From: Actinomycetes bacterium
Lineage (GTDB): Bacteria; Actinomycetota; Acidimicrobiia; Acidimicrobiales; Microtrichaceae
DNA: 6,192 nt
Direction of reading: 5' to 3'
NCBI GenBank assembly: GCA_023450775.1
Contig: JAEXGP010000109.1
Location: 1 to 6,192 of the forward strand
Within the stretch, counting starts at the first letter, position 1; every line of letters starts with the position of its first letter. The notes beneath the pieces were generated by a model. It did no database searches, had not been told where the DNA came from, and worked only from the letters and a program-made list of their open reading frames with translations. Below, in pieces: positions 1 to 5,810 of this stretch. The position numbers and the translations under genes were made by a program.

Positions 1-174
1 GCGGTGCGACGTGCTCCACGTGCGGCGGAACCGCTCGCCGTCCGCGCCGTCCCATGCTGCGGCCCGCACCGCGGACCCGATCCGCGACGCCGCCGCGTCC
101 AGCTCGGCGCCGGCCGCGGCGAACGCCCGCGCCAGCCCTTCGAGCGCCTCGATGTCCGCACCGATCGCCGTCAC
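1..174 (-). CDS. WXG100-like protein, N-terminal part (cut by window start)
   Basis: This reading frame, seen only on the minus strand, starts at a GTG (172-174) and runs open off the left edge, giving 58 residues. The protein is Ala-rich and helical, with a W-D-G motif at residues 41-43, F49 and W53. A first amphipathic helix (about residues 6-36) precedes the motif. That helix, W-x-G turn, second helix arrangement at this position is the layout of WXG100/ESAT-6-like proteins, which form helical hairpins and are often exported by type VII secretion. The frame is closed upstream by a TGA at 202-204, so the start must lie within 30 nt of the GTG. No Shine-Dalgarno is visible, but a TACCGT hexamer lies 7 nt upstream, as expected for a leaderless transcript. 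It could instead be the N-terminal domain of a longer protein. No type VII secretion gene is in view. Family assignment is by pattern only. Confidence 0.62.
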   Translation of the reverse strand, partial: MTAIGADIEALEGLARAFAAAGAELDAAASRIGSAVRAAAWDGADGERFRRTWSTSHR

Positions 175-181
175 ACGGGTG

Positions 182-187
182 ACGGTA
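182..187 (-). promoter_or_regulatory. candidate -10 element (TACCGT) for the WXG100-like gene
   Basis: On the minus strand TACCGT fits the actinobacterial -10 pattern TANNNT and is followed by exactly 7 nt and then the GTG start. Transcription would begin at or next to the start codon, giving a leaderless message. The same hexamer with the same 7-nt spacing precedes the FadD19-like gene at 2047-2052. No convincing -35 is visible. This is inference from spacing. Confidence 0.35.
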
Positions 188-205
188 CGGATCGGCCGCC
201 GTCAG

Positions 206-231
206 GTCACCGGGGACCGGTCCCCCTTGAC
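206..231. promoter_or_regulatory. 26-nt near-palindrome, possible operator or hairpin
   Basis: The core 212-225 (GGGGACCGGTCCCC) is a perfect 14-nt palindrome. Beyond two mismatched pairs on each side, GTCA (206-209) pairs with TGAC (228-231), so 22 of 26 positions are symmetric. It lies between the end of the amidohydrolase-like gene and the start of the WXG100-like gene, about 19 nt beyond the candidate -10. That is the position of an operator for a dimeric regulator. As RNA it could also fold as a hairpin and end the upstream transcript. I do not recognise a known regulator's consensus. Confidence 0.4.
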
Positions 232-305
232 AGGCCCCGAGTCAGACAGCCGCCGTCCTCGGTCTCCTTCCTCCGGTCTGCGTCCTCAGGCGGTGGAGAG
301 GGCCG

Positions 306-1175
306 TCAGCCGTCGAGGCCGAGCACCCGCAGGGCGTTCTCGCGCAGGAACTTGGGCCAGACCTCGTCCTTGAACGGCACGTTCGGCAGCTCGGACATGA
401 TCCGCTCGTAGGTCAGGCCGGCGGGGAAGTACCCGGCGTAGATGATCTTGTCGGCGCCTCGGGTGTTCGCGTAGTCGATGATCGCCTTGGGGTAGTGCTT
501 CGGGGCGAACGCCGAGGTGGAGTAGTAGAGGTTCGGCCACTTCAGCATGAGCTTCACGGCCAGCGCCTCCCACGGCTCGGCGCCGTGGCGCATCACGACC
601 TTGAGCTCGGGGAAGAACCAGCAGACCTCGTCGAGGTACTCGACCTTCTGCGGCTCCATGGGCACCCGGGGCCCGGGCACGCCCGCGGTGATGAAGATCG
701 GCAGGTCGAGCTCCACGCACGTGGCGTAGATGGGGTAGTACGGCGCGGCGTTGATCGCGGTGCGGCACCCGGCCGGGAAGGTGGTGATGGCCACCAGCCC
801 GAACTCCTCGTGGTACCGCTTGATCCGGCGGATCTCCTCCATGCCGTCGCGGGGGTCCACGTCGAGGCACGGCAGGAAGCGGTCGGGGAAGCTCCGGGCG
901 GCGCGGGCCGGGTCCTCGCGGGTCTTGTTGCCGACGTTGATCATCGCCTTGGCCACGCCGAAGCGGTCCATGTTGTAGAGCGTCACGGCCACCGGATCGG
1001 CGTCCGCGTCGATCTCGGCCGGGATGTCCTTGAACATGTACTGCGCCGGCATCTTGAACGTGCCGCTCTCCTCGTCGCGCAGCTCCGCGGAGAGGAACTT
1101 GTAGATCTCCCGACGGTCGTGGCTCGGGAGACCGATCATGGTGTCGATGATCTCGATGTCGGTCGGCATGCCCAT
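306..1175 (-). CDS. amidohydrolase-2-type (TIM-barrel) protein with degenerate metal site
   Basis: The 289-residue protein has the overall pattern of the amidohydrolase-2 family (PF04909): an N-terminal strand followed by the barrel, an LPIFITAG strand (about 158-165), a VVMRHGAEPW segment (193-202), an IIYAGYFPAG segment (244-253) and the typical C-terminal ENALRVLGL helix (279-287). Classic members use HxH near the N-terminus, later His residues and an Asp in a 'TDYP'-like segment. Here the first motif reads D-T-M (11-13), the 'TDYP' position reads A-G-Y-F-P, and only His197 is clearly kept. It may therefore not be a typical metallo-hydrolase. The start is ambiguous: GTG at 1181, ATG at 1175 or ATG at 1169, all in frame. 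I chose 1175 because a TAGGTT element lies 8 nt upstream. It is transcribed divergently from the 271-residue protein and the FadD19-like ligase across a KstR-type operator, so I infer a role in steroid or acyl-CoA metabolism. The exact substrate is unknown. Confidence 0.85.
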   Translation of the reverse strand: MGMPTDIEIIDTMIGLPSHDRREIYKFLSAELRDEESGTFKMPAQYMFKDIPAEIDADADPVAVTLYNMDRFGVAKAMINVGNKTREDPARAARSFPDRFLPCLDVDPRDGMEEIRRIKRYHEEFGLVAITTFPAGCRTAINAAPYYPIYATCVELDLPIFITAGVPGPRVPMEPQKVEYLDEVCWFFPELKVVMRHGAEPWEALAVKLMLKWPNLYYSTSAFAPKHYPKAIIDYANTRGADKIIYAGYFPAGLTYERIMSELPNVPFKDEVWPKFLRENALRVLGLDG

Positions 1176-1183
1176 GGACACGA

Positions 1184-1189
1184 AACCTA
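1184..1189 (-). promoter_or_regulatory. candidate -10 element (TAGGTT) for the amidohydrolase-like gene
   Basis: On the minus strand TAGGTT matches TANNNT and lies 8 nt before the ATG at 1175 but only 2 nt before the GTG at 1181. A transcript would therefore start near or at the ATG. With a 17-18 nt spacer the -35 region falls at about 1207-1213, inside the KstR-like operator, which is a repressing geometry. Inference from spacing only. Confidence 0.35.
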
Positions 1190-1200
1190 GACCCTCGAAC

Positions 1201-1214
1201 TGGAACAGGTTCTA
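1201..1214. promoter_or_regulatory. KstR-type operator
   Basis: TGGAACAGGTTCTA matches the published 14-bp KstR consensus TNNAACNNGTTNNA at every fixed position. KstR is the TetR-family repressor of cholesterol catabolism in mycobacteria and rhodococci. The site lies in the short spacer between two divergent genes. It ends 3 nt before the ATG of the 271-residue protein, covering its AGG ribosome-binding element, and it overlaps the likely -35 of the amidohydrolase-like gene. One bound repressor could thus silence both directions. The FadD19-like gene downstream, a known type of KstR target, supports the call independently. Confidence 0.72.
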
Positions 1215-1217
1215 CTG

Positions 1218-2033
1218 ATGGCCCGGCTCTCCCTGCGACGTTTCTGGGATCTGCTCGGCGGCCCCTCGGCGGTGGCGGGGCGGACCAGCGGCGTCCCGCC
1301 GTCCGCCAACGGGGCGTCGTCGTTCCACCTCCGATGGGACCTGCCGCCGGCCGTGCCGCTGCGCGAGGTCGCCGTGACGCTCGAGGTCCTGGAGCCGCCC
1401 TCGGTGGACCGCCTCTACTTCTGGGCGCTGCAGGCCGACTTCGCGGACGAGCGCGGTCGACGTGCCGGCGGCGCGCACCTGGGCCTGCAGTGGCACCCGC
1501 AGCACCCGGGCTCCACTGCCGTGAACTGGGGCGGCTACGACGCCTCGGGCCGCGAGCTCGACGGCTCCGGGTCGGAGCTCCCGTCCGCGCTGCACAACGT
1601 GAACACCCGGGACTTGCCGTGGTCGCCGCGGCAGCCCTACCGCCTCACGATCGCCCGCCACGACGGCGGCGACGGACCCGTGTGGCGGGGGAGCGTCGCC
1701 GGGCCCGACGGCCGGGTCACGGTGGTCCGGGACCTGTACCCGCCGGGCGACCGCATCGACGGCGTCGTCATGTGGTCGGAGGTCTTCGCCCGCTGCGACG
1801 ACCCGACGGTCGGGGTGCGGTGGAGCGATCCGCGGGTCGTCACGCTCGACGGCGGCGAGCTGGCGCCGTCGCGGTGGTCGGTGAACTACCAGTCCTACGC
1901 CGACGGCGGGTGTGCGAACACCGACTCGCGCATCGACGGCATCGGCGTGGTCCAGTGGACGAACGCGGCGAGGAGCACGCCGCAGGGCGCGCTCCTCGCC
2001 GTGCCCAGGCCGGACGGACCGGCTCCCGCCTGA
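1218..2033 (+). CDS. uncharacterised 271-residue soluble protein
   Basis: I do not recognise this protein with certainty. It starts at ATG 1218, with an AGG 8 nt upstream inside the KstR-like operator, and ends 26 nt before the FadD19-like gene. It has no signal peptide or membrane segment. It is rich in Trp, Gly and Asp, and its pattern of short alternating hydrophobic strands suggests a beta-sandwich: a strand VAVTLEVLEP (51-60), LYFWALQADFAD (66-77), GGAHLGLQWHPQHPG (84-98), an NWGGYD loop (103-108), YRLTIAR (141-147) and VVMWSEVF (183-190). The order 'YFWA-Q-F' then 'GG-hLGLQ' loosely recalls DUF3472-type or lectin-like jelly-roll proteins, but I cannot confirm this. Two Cys (193, 232) are present. 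Placement after the operator and before a CoA ligase suggests co-regulation with steroid side-chain catabolism. It could bind a ligand rather than catalyse; no catalytic motif is evident. Confidence 0.8.
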   Translation: MARLSLRRFWDLLGGPSAVAGRTSGVPPSANGASSFHLRWDLPPAVPLREVAVTLEVLEPPSVDRLYFWALQADFADERGRRAGGAHLGLQWHPQHPGSTAVNWGGYDASGRELDGSGSELPSALHNVNTRDLPWSPRQPYRLTIARHDGGDGPVWRGSVAGPDGRVTVVRDLYPPGDRIDGVVMWSEVFARCDDPTVGVRWSDPRVVTLDGGELAPSRWSVNYQSYADGGCANTDSRIDGIGVVQWTNAARSTPQGALLAVPRPDGPAPA

Positions 2034-2046
2034 AGGTGCGCTCCGG

Positions 2047-2052
2047 TACCGT
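2047..2052 (+). promoter_or_regulatory. candidate -10 element (TACCGT) for the FadD19-like gene
   Basis: TACCGT fits TANNNT and is followed by 7 nt and the ATG at 2060. The spacer to the preceding gene is only 26 nt and no Shine-Dalgarno is in reach; the nearest GAAGG (2032-2036) is over 20 nt away. A leaderless transcript from an internal promoter is therefore plausible, alongside read-through from the upstream gene. No -35 match is seen. Confidence 0.35.
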
Positions 2053-2059
2053 CCCGACC

Positions 2060-3706
2060 ATGACGGGGGCACAGCCGCAGCCGGCGGCAGCGAGCAGTTA
2101 CAACCTTGCGGACCAGTGGGAGGCGGTGGTCGATCGGATCGCCGAGCGGGAGGCGGTCGTCGCGGGCGACCGGCGCCTGACCTACGGCCAGCTCGAGGAG
2201 CGGGCCAACCGCCTGGCCAACCACCTGGCGGCTGCGGGCGTGGGCCCCGGTGACTTCGTCGGCTGCTACCTGACCAACGGCACCGAGTACCTGGAGACGA
2301 TGTTCGCCGCCTTCAAGCTGCGGGCCGTGCCGGTCAACATCAACTACCGCTACGTCGCCGACGAGCTGCGGTACCTGTTCGCCGATGCCGGACTGGTCGC
2401 CGTGGTCTGCGAGCAGCGCTTCGCTCCCAACGTGGCCGAGGTCGCCGGCGACGTGCCCAGCCTGCGGCACACGCTCGTGGTCGCCGAACCCGGAACGACG
2501 GCGTCGCTCGACGGCGTGCCCGGCGGCGTGGACTACGAGGCGGCGCTGGCCGCGGCGTCGCCCGACCGGCCCGAGGTCGACGGCCGGGGCGACGAGGACA
2601 TCTACGTCATCTACACGGGCGGAACCACCGGCATGCCCAAGGGCGTGGTGTGGCGGATGGGCGACGCCTTCTTCGGGTGCATCGGCGGCGGCGACCCCAT
2701 GCGGATGACCGGTCCGGTGGCGAGCCCGCAGGAGACGGTCGAGCGCATCATCGACTTCGACTTCACGTTCTACGCCCTGGCCCCGATGATGCACGCCGCC
2801 GCCCAGTGGGTCTCGATCATGTGGCTGCTCTGCGGCGCCAAGGTGGTGCTGCACCAGGGCCGCTTCGACCCCGCCGTCATCTGGCGCACGGTGGCCGAGG
2901 AGAAGGTGGCCGCCATGACGGTGGTCGGCGACGCCATGGCCCGGCCGCTGTGCGACGAGTGGGACGCCAACGGCCCCTACGACGCGAGCTCGCTGTTCTC
3001 GTTCTCCAACGGCGGCGCGCCGATCAGCGCATCGGCCCGACACCGCGTGCAGGAGATGCTGCCGAACGTGGTGTTCACCGACGGCTTCGGCTCGTCCGAG
3101 ACCGGCATCCAGGGCAGCCAGCGCCTGCAGCCGGGTGAGGACTCCGGCAACGTCACCCGCTACGACAACGTCGCCGACGGGACCAAGGTGCTCGACCTCG
3201 ACGGCCGGGAGCTGCGGCCGGGCAGCGGCGAGATCGGGCGGGTCGCCCACACCGGCTGGATCCCGCTGCGCTACCACAACGCGCCCGAGAAGACCGCCGA
3301 GGCGTTCGTGGAGATCGACGGGCGGCGCTACGTCATCTCGGGCGACATGGCCACCGTCGAGGCCGACGGCTCCGTGGTGCTCCTGGGCCGCGGGTCGGTC
3401 AGCATCAACACCGGCGGCGAGAAGGTCTTCCCCGAGGAGGTCGAGGGCGTCCTCAAGGGCCACCCCGACGTGTACGACGCCGTCGTGGTCGGTGTCCCGC
3501 ACGAGCGCTGGGGTGAGCAGGTGGTGGCGGTCGTCCAGCCCGTCGAGGGGCGGACGCCGACGCTGGCCGACATCGAGGAGTACGCCCGCGACCACCTGGC
3601 CGGCTACAAGGTGCCGCGCGAGCTGGTGCTGGTGGACACCGTCGTCCGCTCGCCGGCCGGCAAGGCCGACTATCGCTGGGCCAAGCACGTCGCAGCCGGT
3701 TCCTGA
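2060..3706 (+). CDS. fadD19: FadD19-like acyl-CoA ligase (sterol side-chain activation)
   Basis: This 548-residue protein is a complete adenylate-forming enzyme of the ANL superfamily, which activates a carboxylic acid with ATP and transfers it to CoA. Visible motifs are the P-loop TGGTTGMPKG (186-195), GSSETG (344-349), SGDM (427-430), the hinge GRGSVSINTGGEKV (443-456) and the C-terminal catalytic lysine K535 in SPAGKADYRWAK. From memory, segments such as ELRYLF, GDAMARPL, YDASSLF, RGSVSIN-GGEKV-PEEVE, KGHPDV-DA-VVGVP and AGYKVPR-L match M. tuberculosis FadD19 (Rv3515c) closely, and the length agrees. FadD19 enzymes load CoA onto the C26 carboxylate of sterol side chains before beta-oxidation. 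The start at 2060 fits the family; the frame is open upstream only because it shadows the previous gene. A KstR-like operator 0.85 kb upstream supports the steroid role. A paralogous ligase with another branched or bulky acid as substrate is the alternative. Confidence 0.9.
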   Translation: MTGAQPQPAAASSYNLADQWEAVVDRIAEREAVVAGDRRLTYGQLEERANRLANHLAAAGVGPGDFVGCYLTNGTEYLETMFAAFKLRAVPVNINYRYVADELRYLFADAGLVAVVCEQRFAPNVAEVAGDVPSLRHTLVVAEPGTTASLDGVPGGVDYEAALAAASPDRPEVDGRGDEDIYVIYTGGTTGMPKGVVWRMGDAFFGCIGGGDPMRMTGPVASPQETVERIIDFDFTFYALAPMMHAAAQWVSIMWLLCGAKVVLHQGRFDPAVIWRTVAEEKVAAMTVVGDAMARPLCDEWDANGPYDASSLFSFSNGGAPISASARHRVQEMLPNVVFTDGFGSSETGIQGSQRLQPGEDSGNVTRYDNVADGTKVLDLDGRELRPGSGEIGRVAHTGWIPLRYHNAPEKTAEAFVEIDGRRYVISGDMATVEADGSVVLLGRGSVSINTGGEKVFPEEVEGVLKGHPDVYDAVVVGVPHERWGEQVVAVVQPVEGRTPTLADIEEYARDHLAGYKVPRELVLVDTVVRSPAGKADYRWAKHVAAGS

Positions 3707-3772
3707 TTCCGGCATCGACGGACCTGGCGACCTGCGGCGCGCTGGGCCAAGCAGGTCGCGGCAGGCACCTGA
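3674..3772 (+). repeat. imperfect direct repeat of the fadD19 3' end (3674-3706 and 3740-3772)
   Basis: The last 33 nt of the ligase gene, including its stop, recur 66 nt downstream with 28 of 33 identities. Copy one encodes RWAKHVAAGS-stop and copy two, in the same frame, RWAKQVAAGT-stop. Similarity begins abruptly at the Arg codon. The differences are two synonymous changes and the conservative H/Q and S/T changes, suggesting that the second copy was once the true end of a related coding sequence. It looks like a remnant of a tandem paralogue or of gene-end replacement. Confidence 0.75.
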
Positions 3773-3790
3773 GTCGCCGGTGATCCGTCA

Positions 3791-3816
3791 CGCCGACGAC
3801 GGAGAGGTCGTCGGCG
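3791..3816 (+). terminator. hairpin, likely terminator of the fadD19 transcript
   Basis: A perfect 10-bp stem, CGCCGACGAC (3791-3800) with GTCGTCGGCG (3807-3816), closes a 6-nt GGAGAG loop. There is no T tract, which is common for terminators in high-GC actinobacteria. It lies 85 nt after the ligase stop and 22 nt before the ABC-F start. If the ABC-F message begins upstream of it, the hairpin would instead sit in that leader and could act as an attenuator. Confidence 0.55.
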
Positions 3817-3821
3817 CCGCC

Positions 3822-3827
3822 TAAGTT
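3822..3827 (+). promoter_or_regulatory. candidate -10 element (TAAGTT) for the ABC-F gene
   Basis: TAAGTT fits TANNNT and lies 11 nt before the ATG at 3839, placing the transcript start only about four or five nt before the start codon. No strong Shine-Dalgarno precedes the ATG, consistent with an almost leaderless message. No -35 is apparent. Confidence 0.3.
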
Positions 3828-3838
3828 GGGCGACCGTC

Positions 3839-5809
3839 ATGATCACGGTCTCCGGACTCTCCAAGGCCCACGGCGGCCGCACGCTGTTCACCGACGTCTC
3901 GTTCCGTCTGGTGCCCGGCCGCCGCGTCGCGCTCGTGGGCGGCAACGGCGTCGGCAAGACGACGATCCTGGAGATCGTCGTCGGCCTCCAGCGGGCCGAC
4001 AGCGGCGAGGTCCACATCGCCAAGGGGAGCCGAATCGGCTACCTGCCCCAGGAGCTGACCGAGCAGGTCAAGGGTTCGGTGATCGAGGAGGTCCTCCGGG
4101 GCGCGGCCCACATCACCGACCTCGAGGAGCAGCTGGCCCGGCTGGCGGCCGACGTCGCCAGCACCGGCCCCGGCGGCGCCGACGAGGACGAGGACGCCCA
4201 CGAGCACGCCTTGGCCGCGTACGGCGAGGTCCAGCACCGGTTCGAGACCCTCGGGGGCTACGGCGTGGAGGCCGAGGCCCGACGGGTGCTCGGTGGCCTC
4301 GGGTTCACCGTCGCCGACGGCGACCGTCCGGTGGAGGAGCTCTCGGGAGGGTGGCGCATGCGCGTGGCCCTCGCCCGGCTCATGCTCAGCGCGCCCGACC
4401 TGCTGGTGCTCGACGAGCCCACCAACCACCTGGACGTGGAGTCGGTGGCGTGGCTGGAGCAGTACCTCCAGGACTGGCCCGGCGCCATCCTCTTCGTCTC
4501 CCACGACCGCGACTTCCTGGACGCCGTCGCCGAGCGGGTGATCGAGGTCGCGCAGGGCCGGGCCACCGAGTACGTCGGCGGGTTCGCCGAGTTCGTCGTC
4601 CAGCGCGAGGAGCGTCACCAGGCGGCGATCGCGGCCGCCGAGGCCCAGCAGCGCCAGATCGCCCACGTGGAGCGCTTCGTCGAGCGGTTCCGCTACAAGG
4701 CGACGAAGGCCCGCCAGGTGCAGTCCCGCATCAAGACGCTCGAGAAGCTCGAACGACTCGAGGCGCCGACGGTCGAGCAGGTGCAGGCGCGTTTCTCGTT
4801 CCCGAAGCCCCAGCGCTCCGCCCGGGTGGTCGTCGAGGCCGAGGACGCCACGGTCGGCTTCGACGGTGTGCCTGTTCTTGAGCACGTGAGCCTGGTGCTG
4901 GAGCGCGGGCAGAAGCTGGCGCTGATCGGCCCCAACGGCGCCGGCAAGACCACCTTGCTGCGGCTGCTGCTGGGACGCCTGCCGGCCATGGCCGGCCACG
5001 TGCAGCTCGGCGCCAACGTGGACATCGCCGAGTTCGCCCAGCACCAGGTGGAGGCGCTGGACTTCGACCGCACGGTCGTCGAGGAGCTCCGGCGGGCGGT
5101 CGGCGACGAGCACGGCCGCAACCTGCGCACCGTGCTCGCCGCGTTCGGCTTCAAGGGCGACGCCGTCGATCGCAAGGTCGCGGACCTGTCCGGGGGCGAG
5201 CGGACCCGCCTGGCGCTGGCCCGGATCATGGTGGAGCCGGTCAACCTGCTGGTGCTCGACGAGCCGACCAACCACCTGGACCTGCCGTCGTGCGACGTGC
5301 TCGAGGATGCGCTGGTCGCGTATCCCGGCGCCGTGCTGCTCGTGACCCACGACCGCTACCTCATCCGGTCCGTGGCCGATGCCCTGCTCGAGGTGCGCGA
5401 CGGCACCGTCGTGTTTCACCCGTCGGTCGACGAGGAGGTCCTGGCCCCCAAGGGCGCGATGGCCGCAGCGTCGCGGGCCACGCCAGAGGCGGCACCGGCG
5501 GCTGCCCCCGCAGCGGGCGGTCGTCGCCAGAGCAAGGCCGACCAGCGCCGGGCGTCAGCAGGGGAGCGGCGCGCCAAGGAGCAGTCCACCAAGGCGCTGC
5601 GGACCCGGGTCCGGTCGCTGGAGCGCCAGGCGCACGAAGCCGAGAAGGCTGCCGGCGACCTGGCCGCGCAGCTCGCCGATCCCGACATCTACGACGACCA
5701 CGCGCTGGTCCGGGACCTGGCCGACCGGCACGAGGCCGCCGCCGCCAAGGCGGAGCAGCTGCTCGCCGAGTGGATGGAGGCCCAGGAGGAGCTGGACGCC
5801 CACGCCTGA
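3839..5809 (+). CDS. ABC-F family ATPase (ribosome-associated, Uup/EttA type)
   Basis: The 656-residue protein holds two ATP-binding cassettes in one chain and no membrane segments, the hallmark of ABC-F proteins, which act on ribosomes rather than in transport. Cassette 1 has Walker A GGNGVGKTT (34-42), signature LSGG (168-171), Walker B LLVLDE (188-193) and switch His222. Cassette 2 has Walker A GPNGAGKTT (364-372), signature LSGGE (450-454), Walker B LLVLDE (470-475) and switch His504. Both Walker B motifs run into the ABC-F marker DEPTNHLD. Residues about 251-330 are the charged interdomain linker (FRYKATKARQVQSRIK) that enters the ribosomal E site. An acidic patch GGADEDEDAHEH (112-123) lies in the arm region. 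After an Ala/Pro-rich hinge (541-560) there is a charged coiled coil to the C-terminus, as in Uup. Either a housekeeping translation factor or an antibiotic-protection ABC-F is possible; sequence alone does not decide. It is apparently transcribed on its own. Confidence 0.93.
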   Translation: MITVSGLSKAHGGRTLFTDVSFRLVPGRRVALVGGNGVGKTTILEIVVGLQRADSGEVHIAKGSRIGYLPQELTEQVKGSVIEEVLRGAAHITDLEEQLARLAADVASTGPGGADEDEDAHEHALAAYGEVQHRFETLGGYGVEAEARRVLGGLGFTVADGDRPVEELSGGWRMRVALARLMLSAPDLLVLDEPTNHLDVESVAWLEQYLQDWPGAILFVSHDRDFLDAVAERVIEVAQGRATEYVGGFAEFVVQREERHQAAIAAAEAQQRQIAHVERFVERFRYKATKARQVQSRIKTLEKLERLEAPTVEQVQARFSFPKPQRSARVVVEAEDATVGFDGVPVLEHVSLVLERGQKLALIGPNGAGKTTLLRLLLGRLPAMAGHVQLGANVDIAEFAQHQVEALDFDRTVVEELRRAVGDEHGRNLRTVLAAFGFKGDAVDRKVADLSGGERTRLALARIMVEPVNLLVLDEPTNHLDLPSCDVLEDALVAYPGAVLLVTHDRYLIRSVADALLEVRDGTVVFHPSVDEEVLAPKGAMAAASRATPEAAPAAAPAAGGRRQSKADQRRASAGERRAKEQSTKALRTRVRSLERQAHEAEKAAGDLAAQLADPDIYDDHALVRDLADRHEAAAAKAEQLLAEWMEAQEELDAHA

Positions 5810-5810
5810 G

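Noticed and set aside
227..232. TTGACA on the plus strand as a -35 box
   Set aside because: No -10-like element lies at the right distance and no plus-strand gene begins nearby; it is part of the right arm of the palindrome.
4..411. Plus-strand open frames at the left edge
   Set aside because: They are Arg/Pro/Ser-rich and run across the WXG100-like gene, the spacer and the 3' end of the amidohydrolase-like gene on the other strand.
1334..2059. In-frame upstream extension of the FadD19-like ORF to a 790-residue protein
   Set aside because: The first 242 residues are low-complexity Arg/Ala/Gly-rich sequence, a shadow of the 271-residue gene in another frame. The ligase aligns from the ATG at 2060 and then matches the family length.
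3065..3077. AAC...GTT inverted element inside the FadD19-like gene as a second KstR site
   Set aside because: The half-sites are 5 nt apart instead of 2 and the site is within coding sequence.
1895..3715. Long open frame of 606 codons antisense to the FadD19-like gene
   Set aside because: High GC at third positions removes stops from the antisense frame. The translation is compositionally skewed (His, Asp, Val, Gly-rich) with no recognisable motif, while the sense strand encodes a clear enzyme.
3821..5419. Long open frame of 532 codons antisense to the ABC-F gene
   Set aside because: Mirror of the sense codon bias; no domain pattern, and the sense strand has all the ATPase motifs.
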